The translations under genes were made by a program, and so were the position numbers. From positions 186,001 to 250,000 of the forward strand of contig DATLXN010000012.1 of the NCBI GenBank assembly GCA_035575715.1: a DNA stretch of 64,000 nucleotides, written 5' to 3'. Numbering within the stretch: position 1 is the first letter of the stretch; every line of letters begins with the position of its first letter. Under the pieces are notes generated by a model. It searched no databases. It was given only the letters and a program-made list of their open reading frames with translations, and was not told the origin of the DNA. This document shows positions 59,046 through 64,000 of this stretch, in pieces. This stretch comes from JACCSI01 sp035575715. GTDB taxonomy: Bacteria; Acidobacteriota; Vicinamibacteria; Vicinamibacterales; UBA2999.

Positions 59046-59375
59046 ATGGCCGGAGCAAAAATCATTGTGTTATATCCCACCCCGACGGATGCGACGACGT
59101 TCGAACGGACCTACGCGCAGGAGCATGCGCCAATGGTGACCGCCGAGAATTTCAAGGGGATCACCCGATTTGTCGGCTCCCGCGTCGTCGGCACGCCGGA
59201 CGGCAGCCCGGCACCATTCGCGCGCATCGCGGAACTGCATTTTTCCTCGATGCAGGCGCTGCAGGCGGCTGCAGGATCACCCGAGGCGCAAAAGGTGGTG
59301 GCCCATGCCGTGTCCATTTCGTCTGGCGGCATGCCGGTGATTCTCGTCGCGGAAGAAGAGACCAAGACGTTCTGA
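59046..59375 (+). CDS. EthD-domain protein
   Basis: Dimeric alpha+beta-barrel protein of the EthD family, 109 residues: KIIVLYPTPTDATTFERTYA, QEHAPMVTAENFKGITRFVG, FARIAELHFSSMQALQAAAG. Members include degradation-pathway accessory proteins and small isomerases or monooxygenases. A strong AGGAGGAA site lies six bases before the ATG. It follows DUF427 by 38 bases. Confidence 0.88.
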   Translation: MAGAKIIVLYPTPTDATTFERTYAQEHAPMVTAENFKGITRFVGSRVVGTPDGSPAPFARIAELHFSSMQALQAAAGSPEAQKVVAHAVSISSGGMPVILVAEEETKTF

Positions 59376-59556
59376 ATCGCGGGTCCGACCGCAGCGAGCA
59401 GCGACTCAGGTACCGCGCCCGAGCCCGAGGCCGAACGTGTGGCAAAAGCCGGTCGGCCTGCCCTCGCTGCAGAATCGCGGCTTGGTGGTCAAAGTGAACC
59501 GCCTGTTTCGATTCTAAAGGGCGCTTCGCGTAGGGCGAGAGATTTTGTTCTTGGGA

Positions 59557-60012
59557 TCATCTCCTCTCCTTCGCGAGCGCTGGATACTCCCGCGGGGGCT
59601 GGCTGTACCACGTGTCTAATGTCACGCTCCTCCAAGGGCATAGCCAGCCAAGACAGCACAGGGTCATCTCCTCACCCGGGTTCGCGGCATCTGTGCTCCC
59701 CCAATCAGCGCGGAACTGCGAGGGCGACTGTCCAAAGTGCCGTTTGAAGTAGTGATCAAAGTTCGCGGAGTCCAGGAACCCCGCTTCCAGCTGCACGCGC
59801 TTGACTGGCAGTGCGCAACGCACCAGTAACTCCGCCGCCAAATGCAGCCGGCCGCAGGACATTATCGAACGCATGCTGACCCCGGTCTCTGCTCTGAACC
59901 GTTGCCGCAGACGACGTTCGCAGAGGTTCACGCCTTGGGCGAGCTCTCTGGTCGACGCTTGCAGCCGTGCGTCGATGAGGGCCGCGATCGTGCGGACGAC
60001 CAGAATATCCAT
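59557..60012 (-). CDS. AraC-type helix-turn-helix regulator, short
   Basis: DNA-binding domain of the AraC/XylS family, with hardly any sensor part: ARLQASTRELAQGVNLCERR forms the first HTH and VKRVQLEAGFLDSANFDHYF, KRHFGQSPSQFRADWG the second, with the usual conserved Gly-Phe and Phe-Phe. 151 residues. The last 40 residues (MTLCCLGWLCPWRSVTLDTW) are atypical and may reflect an eroded end. A run-in gap of 181 bases (59376-59556) between it and the EthD gene shows nothing I can name. Target genes unknown. Confidence 0.75.
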   Translation of the reverse strand: MDILVVRTIAALIDARLQASTRELAQGVNLCERRLRQRFRAETGVSMRSIMSCGRLHLAAELLVRCALPVKRVQLEAGFLDSANFDHYFKRHFGQSPSQFRADWGSTDAANPGEEMTLCCLGWLCPWRSVTLDTWYSQPPREYPALAKERR

Positions 60013-60475
60013 TGACAGGAGACGGCGGGTCCGATGCGGCGACGGAGCCCAATCCTGGGACGATGGCGACAACTCCACGTGGGAGGGAAAGTTTTACGTG
60101 CGCGAACTGTCGTCTGGAGAGTGGACGTCAACAAACGACCAGCAACAACTCCCCCCGCAGCCTTACCAACTCAATTGGACGGAAGCTGTCAGCACGAGCC
60201 TTCAGCCCCGTTCAGATTGCCGCAAGTTGGGAAGTGCTTGCGGATATTGTGGCAGCTCTTCAGCCGCCTCTTGTAACCTCGGGCGGTCTATCGACGAGCG
60301 TTGGGCCTACTGCGCAAGCGGGGCTGGTGTGTGCGCGTTTACCGGTCCCCATTGGTTCGCGTGTGCGGGCCTCAATTGCTACGGCCAGATATTCGGTGGT
60401 TTCTTGTACTTTACGAAGCAGCACTTCCAGCAGTGCTGGCTAGACGAATCCGAGCGTAGCGCCTGTGGCGGGTAA
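59990..60475 (+). CDS. Doubtful Cys-rich reading frame
   Basis: A long frame with possible GTG start at 59990 reads WEGKFYVRELSSGEWTSTND and then a Cys-rich end (LGSACGYCGSSSAASCNLGR, ERWAYCASGAGVCAFTGPHW, FACAGLNCYGQIFGGFLYFT, CWLDESERSACGG) with 11 Cys in about 80 residues. It might be a small secreted disulfide-rich protein, but there is no signal peptide in frame, no ribosome binding site, and another frame (60012-60443) is also open. Composition is lower in GC than the neighbours. Kept only as a candidate. Confidence 0.25.
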   Translation: MRTTRISIDRRRRVRCGDGAQSWDDGDNSTWEGKFYVRELSSGEWTSTNDQQQLPPQPYQLNWTEAVSTSLQPRSDCRKLGSACGYCGSSSAASCNLGRSIDERWAYCASGAGVCAFTGPHWFACAGLNCYGQIFGGFLYFTKQHFQQCWLDESERSACGG

Positions 60476-60498
60476 CCTATTCAGGCAGGAGGTCTTTC

Positions 60499-60855
60499 AT
60501 GAACCGAGCATTGCTCGTATTGGCCTTTCTGGGAGCCGTTCTGGTGAATTTTGCAATGAGCCTGTTCGTCCCCGAAACCCCGACCGGACAGACGGTGGTG
60601 TTTCTTGCGTTTGGTGCGGCAATGTATCCCTTGGCCCGTGTGCTGTGGTTCGCGTCCTCCCCAGCGTGGAGATACTGGGTAGGCTTGGGCCTCGCGAGCA
60701 TGGTTGGCTGGACGCTCGATACGTGGCGCAGAACAGCGCTTTCAGAGTCTTCTAACCGCATCGCAGGCGTGAGCGTTGTCGGGTTGTTGACAGCGGCCCT
60801 CATCGTGGGAGTCTGGCGTACCCGTCGCCGGAAAATGCGTCACAGCACGTCGTAA
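60499..60855 (+). CDS. Small membrane protein, unassigned
   Basis: 118 residues with four hydrophobic helices: ALLVLAFLGAVLVNFAMSLF, TVVFLAFGAAMYPLARVLWF, WVGLGLASMVGWTLDTW and AGVSVVGLLTAALIVGVWRT, then a basic end RRRKMRHSTS on the cytoplasmic side. I know no family. AGGAGG lies eight bases before the ATG, the best translation signal in this part of the window, so I regard it as real. Confidence 0.6.
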   Translation: MNRALLVLAFLGAVLVNFAMSLFVPETPTGQTVVFLAFGAAMYPLARVLWFASSPAWRYWVGLGLASMVGWTLDTWRRTALSESSNRIAGVSVVGLLTAALIVGVWRTRRRKMRHSTS

Positions 60856-61469
60856 TTAGGTCTCTGAGCGGGCTACTGCCGGCGCTTAAACAGCCCGACG
60901 TAAGCTGCCTTGCGGCACCTTGCCTGCCATCGCGGCGACGACGGCATCGCGCGTCAGCGCCGGTTGCCGGTCGGCTCGCTGGGAAAGTGGAAGCCGTTGA
61001 TGTCGAGTCCCCGATAACGGGACTGCGGGGTGTCTGGGTGCGTGTCGGACCGCATTCACCACCTGTTCTCGAGTCACGACGTGTTGACCCGAGTGCGGAA
61101 GGGCTGCAATCGTTGGCCGGATGGATTGCACTTGGGGATACGGGCCGTAACCGCGCGTGGGCAACCCCGACGCGGCATATCGTTAACGGTCGCGAGCCCT
61201 TCGACGCCGGCATGCCTCAGCCCGGTGGGGTGAACGAACTGACGGCCGACATCGATTTGTTCGTCGATGACGCATCCACCCTGCGCGACGACCAGTTGCT
61301 GGGACATCGGCATTGAGCAAGCACTTCCGTCGCACGCGGTTAAAGGCCTCCACGCTGTGAAGGTTACGCAGGTCGAACCTGAGTCGACCACTGGCGGTCT
61401 GACGATCATCTGGATCAGGGTAGAGCGGCCCGAGTAGGCGTTTGTTTCAGCCCCGACGCGCCACCGCCG
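60856..61469. other. 614-base stretch without a convincing gene; possible eroded coding sequence
   Basis: No frame is convincing over its length. On the minus strand several short pieces look coding: near 61420-61270 GRLRFDLRNLHSVEAFNRVR, near 61056-60955 a 33-codon frame with SRYRGLDINGFHFPSEPTGN, and in the same frame before 60890 KAAYVGLFKRRQ. The pieces are separated by stops and frame changes, as in a decayed gene. I cannot name the ancestor. No inverted repeats or transposase motifs were seen. Confidence 0.4.
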
Positions 61470-62855
61470 TTACCCGAATGCGCGCAGACTCTTCAGCGCG
61501 TCGGTGAGGCGCAGATCATCAAACGTATCGACCGTGCGCAAATCGAGCACGACACGGTCCGCTTCGATGCGCGCGATCACCGGCGGGTCGAGCGCGCGAA
61601 GCTGTTTCTCCAACGCCGTCGCGGACAGACCCTCGCGCTCAAGGGCGACAAGGACCGTCGGCAGCTCCACCCCAGGCGCGCTGCCACCGCCGATCGCCGA
61701 GACGCCACTCTGCAGCGATACCGTCCATCCGGCCGCGTGTAACCCATCGACCAGCACTTCGGCGCGCGCTTCGATCTCGTCGACCGTTTGCGCGATCATC
61801 CGTGGCACCGGCACGGCGTCGGCCGCGCGGCCCGCCAGGTAATCGATCAACGTGCCTTCGAGCGCTGCGAGCGTCAGCTTGTCAACGCGGAAGGCGCGCA
61901 TCAGCGGATGCCTGGCCAGCTGCTCGAGCAATGCGCGGCGTCCGACGATGATCCCCGACTGTGGACCGCCGAGCAGCTTGTCGCCACTGAAGCAGACGAC
62001 GTCCACGCCAGCAGCGATCGACGCCTGCACCGACGGTTCCCAGGTCATCGACTCGAGCAGGCAGCCGCTGCCGAGATCTTCGACGAACGGCACACCAGCC
62101 TCGTGTGCGGCCCCGACCAACGACGCCAGCGTTGGCTGTTCGGTAAACCCTTCGATGCGAAAATTCGACGGGTGCACGCGCATGAGTAATGCGGTCTTGG
62201 GACCGATCGCCGCACGGTAGTCGGCAATGCGTGTCCGGTTGGTCGTCCCCACTTCGCGCAACAGCGCGCCCGACTGGCTCATGACATCCGGCACTCGAAA
62301 GCCGCCGCCGATCTCGACCAGCTCACCGCGTGACACGATCGCTTCGCGTCCAGCCGCCAGACCGGCCAGAATCAGCATCGTGGCGGCGGCGTTGTTATTG
62401 ACGACCAGCGCGGCTTCGGCGCCGGTCAAGGCGGTGAGCAACGTTTCTGCGTGAACCGTGCGGGAACCGCGGCCACCAGCCGCGAGGTCGTATTCGAGAT
62501 TGGAATAGCCGCGCGCGACCTGCTGGATTCGCTGCAACGCCGTGCTCGACAGCGGCGCACGGCCAAGATTGGTGTGGATGATCACTCCGGTGGCATTGAT
62601 CACCGAACGTAACGAACCGCGAAACTGGGCAGCCAGCCGTTGTTCGACATCGGCCTCGACCATCGCGGCGGCGGCTTCTGCGTCGGCAGGCACGTCCTGG
62701 CCCGCGGTGGTGGCCGCCAAGGCGGCGCGCAATGCCGCGGCGGCGGCGCGCAGCGCGGAGGTGGTCGCCGTGGCGCCGTGGTCCCGTTCGAACGCGACGA
62801 CGCGGGGGCGCTGTCGCAATTGATCGATCGACGGGATGACGCGGAAGTCAGGCAC
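61470..62855 (-). CDS. selA: L-seryl-tRNA(Sec) selenium transferase
   Basis: PLP enzyme that converts seryl-tRNA(Sec) to selenocysteyl-tRNA(Sec) with selenophosphate. Family blocks: SVINATGVIIHTNLGRAPLS, YSNLEYDLAAGGRGSR, ALVVNNNAAATMLILAGLAA, SRGELVEIGGGFRVPDVM, and the PLP lysine Lys293 in CFSGDKLLGGPQSGI. Length 461 is normal. The GTG start at 62855 follows a TAGAAT box by five bases. It implies selenoproteins in this organism; fdhD at 34.8 kb fits a selenocysteine formate dehydrogenase. selB, selC and selD are not in view. Confidence 0.96.
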   Translation of the reverse strand: MPDFRVIPSIDQLRQRPRVVAFERDHGATATTSALRAAAAALRAALAATTAGQDVPADAEAAAAMVEADVEQRLAAQFRGSLRSVINATGVIIHTNLGRAPLSSTALQRIQQVARGYSNLEYDLAAGGRGSRTVHAETLLTALTGAEAALVVNNNAAATMLILAGLAAGREAIVSRGELVEIGGGFRVPDVMSQSGALLREVGTTNRTRIADYRAAIGPKTALLMRVHPSNFRIEGFTEQPTLASLVGAAHEAGVPFVEDLGSGCLLESMTWEPSVQASIAAGVDVVCFSGDKLLGGPQSGIIVGRRALLEQLARHPLMRAFRVDKLTLAALEGTLIDYLAGRAADAVPVPRMIAQTVDEIEARAEVLVDGLHAAGWTVSLQSGVSAIGGGSAPGVELPTVLVALEREGLSATALEKQLRALDPPVIARIEADRVVLDLRTVDTFDDLRLTDALKSLRAFG

Positions 62856-62860
62856 GAGAC

Positions 62861-62866
62861 ATTCTA
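62861..62866 (-). promoter_or_regulatory. Putative -10 box of selA
   Basis: TAGAAT on the minus strand ends five bases before the GTG of selA. The opposite strand has TACGAT at 62881-62886, nine bases before the ATG of the divergent gene at 62896, so two compact divergent promoters overlap. Confidence 0.4.
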
Positions 62867-62895
62867 CGTGGCGTTGGTGTTACGATCGTCGGTCC

Positions 62896-63306
62896 ATGGC
62901 TGTGGAGCGCCGTACCCAACCGCTCGAACGATTCTGGCCGTACGCCGAACGTTCCGAGGAGCCAACCGCTGAAGAACTCGCCGCGCTCGACCCTGACTTG
63001 CATGCGGCGCTGTTTGGCCCGCGCGACCTGCCATTCTCGCTGACCGTCGTCTTTCCACCCTTCGCAGGCGACGACTATATGCGGGCCGTCGAGTTGGCCA
63101 AGCGCTCCGCCGAGTACCGCGAAGTGGGCAGCGGCGACGCGCTTCGTCATCGTGCGCGGTTCTTCCCCGGTGACGCGCTGCAACTCCGCGACCTGTTCGA
63201 ACTGACCGCCGGCGAGCGCGGCACTGAAGTTTTGATCGACGATCGCCCCGTGCCCTATGCACGCGAGCTCTGGCTGCCGCTGCTGTGGTTCCTGTTGCTG
63301 CGCTAA
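62896..63306 (+). CDS. Conserved-looking hypothetical protein (136 aa)
   Basis: I do not know a family for this protein. It is acidic and soluble with an alternating pattern: PTAEELAALDPDLHAALFGP, LPFSLTVVFPPFAGDDYMRA, ARFFPGDALQLRDLFELTAG, TEVLIDDRPVPYARELWLPL and a hydrophobic end LPLLWFLLLR. It may sit next to a membrane or partner through that last helix. The ATG at 62896 has no ribosome binding site. The next gene begins ten bases after the stop and is probably co-transcribed. Confidence 0.65.
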   Translation: MAVERRTQPLERFWPYAERSEEPTAEELAALDPDLHAALFGPRDLPFSLTVVFPPFAGDDYMRAVELAKRSAEYREVGSGDALRHRARFFPGDALQLRDLFELTAGERGTEVLIDDRPVPYARELWLPLLWFLLLR

Positions 63307-63315
63307 TAGATTGCC

Positions 63316-63927
63316 ATGGCGCCAAAGGGCAGCGAGTTCGATCAGGAAATGAAGCATCTCGAGGCCGAAATAAAGCGCCTCGAAGCGGAATACAACATGT
63401 TCTTCGCCGGACGTCTGCCGCGCTTGCCGTGGGAGACGCGCGCGCGTGTCGATGCGCTGGTCAAGCGTTACGACCGGATGAATATCCGCAACACCGCCGA
63501 ACGATTTCGCTTTAATACGCTGCAAGCCAAGTACGCAGCATTCTGCGATCTCTGGGAACGTGCGCTGAAAGCTCGTGAAGAAGGCCGTCCCGGACCGGGA
63601 CGACGCCCAGCGCCGGCTCCCCCGGCAGCGCCACCCCCACCGCCACCGACAGCGGCCGATGCCGCCGAAGCGGCGCGTAGCCGCGTCGTCCACGTTGCGT
63701 CGTTTCGCGATCCACTGCAGGAAGCAGAACGAATGAAAGAATTGTACGAGCGTCTCGCCGAAGCGCGACGCGATGCCGGCGAGCAGCAGATTCCCTATCA
63801 GCGCTTCGCAGAAGTGGTCCGCGCGCAGGTGAACAAACTCGGCGGCGGAGAAGCCGAAGTCGCGTTCCGGGTGGCGGTGAAAGACGGAAAGGTGACGCTG
63901 ACGGCGAGGACGATGAAGACGGAATAA
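63316..63927 (+). CDS. Coiled-coil protein, MXAN_5187 C-terminal-domain-like
   Basis: 203 residues. The N-terminal half is a coiled coil with FDQEMKHLEAEIKRLEAEYN, then MFFAGRLPRLPWETRARVDA, and IRNTAERFRFNTLQAKYAAF, CDLWERALKAREEG, which recalls the C-terminal domain of Myxococcus MXAN_5187-type proteins. A Pro/Ala-rich hinge of about 25 residues follows, and the last 80 residues (LYERLAEARRDAGEQQIPYQ, RFAEVVRAQVNKLGGGEAEV, FRVAVKDGKVTLTART) look like a small folded unit. Function unknown. Probably co-transcribed with the preceding gene. Confidence 0.7.
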   Translation: MAPKGSEFDQEMKHLEAEIKRLEAEYNMFFAGRLPRLPWETRARVDALVKRYDRMNIRNTAERFRFNTLQAKYAAFCDLWERALKAREEGRPGPGRRPAPAPPAAPPPPPPTAADAAEAARSRVVHVASFRDPLQEAERMKELYERLAEARRDAGEQQIPYQRFAEVVRAQVNKLGGGEAEVAFRVAVKDGKVTLTARTMKTE

Positions 63928-63962
63928 GTGCTAAGTGCTAGGTGCGGGGTGCGACGTGCGGA
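63928..63962. repeat. Heptanucleotide tandem repeat array (GTGCTAA / GTGCGGG)
   Basis: Five units in a row: GTGCTAA, GTGCTAG, GTGCGGG, GTGCGAC, GTGCGGA, directly after the stop codon at the right edge of the window. Unit types and order match part of the minus-strand array at 7413-7531, 56 kb away. Confidence 0.85.
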
Positions 63963-64000
63963 CGGTTCAGTGCGGGAGAGCGGACCCGGCGCCGGGGGAA

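Overview
The window is GC-rich and densely coded, with genes on both strands. It most likely comes from an acidobacterium, perhaps of the Vicinamibacteria type. This is inferred from a large orphan MacB/FtsX-type permease of the kind expanded in Acidobacteriota (13332-15758), many secreted peptidases, amidases and serine hydrolases, a DUF1028 protein, and the general gene complement. No rRNA, tRNA, CRISPR array, intact transposon or prophage was seen.

Layout. 0-6.3 kb: edge of an ECF sigma factor gene, a prolyl oligopeptidase, an orphan Phd-type antitoxin with a broken toxin remnant inside a duplicated hairpin repeat, a class I aminotransferase, then a patch of small unassigned genes. 6.3-10.9 kb: a three-gene minus-strand operon (LolD-like ATPase, two-module permease, AttH/CrtC-like lipocalin protein). 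10.9-20.7 kb: penicillin-acylase-type lipoprotein, ADOP-like permease, an internally duplicated secreted protein, amidase, and beta-lactamase-fold hydrolase. 20.9-26.8 kb: a decayed metallo-beta-lactamase gene, an SPFH protein plus zinc-ribbon membrane protein pair (YdjI/YdjG-like), and convergent NHEJ polymerase and ATP-dependent ligase genes. 26.9-36.7 kb: ferritin-like, MmcQ-like, SWIB, DUF1028, YjbQ-like, methyltransferase, Tat-exported zinc ribbon, SDR, fibronectin III, YajQ, response regulator, FdhD and Nei-type glycosylase genes. 36.8-46.2 kb: Lhr helicase, a membrane Ser/Thr kinase with two apparent frameshifts, and a glycosyltransferase. 46.3-58.7 kb: a respiratory complex I operon nuoA-B-C-(SIS isomerase)-D-EF-H-J-K-L-M-N. 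It has a NuoE-NuoF fusion, no nuoG or nuoI in place, and a Rex-like operator in front. 58.7-64 kb: DUF427, EthD and AraC genes, a poorly coding stretch, selA and two conserved small genes.

Three patterns run across the window. (1) Intergenic gaps repeatedly hold degenerate short tandem repeats with a 7-base period (a few 8 or 9) and different unit sequences; one array sits inside the fdhD coding sequence. (2) Many genes have a TANNNT-like -10 box ending only 5-8 bases before the start codon and no Shine-Dalgarno sequence, which suggests leaderless transcripts. (3) Six apparent single-base frameshifts occur in otherwise good genes, mostly in short homopolymers. They are either assembly errors or ongoing gene decay; at the 20.9-22.0 kb locus an additional internal deletion supports real decay.
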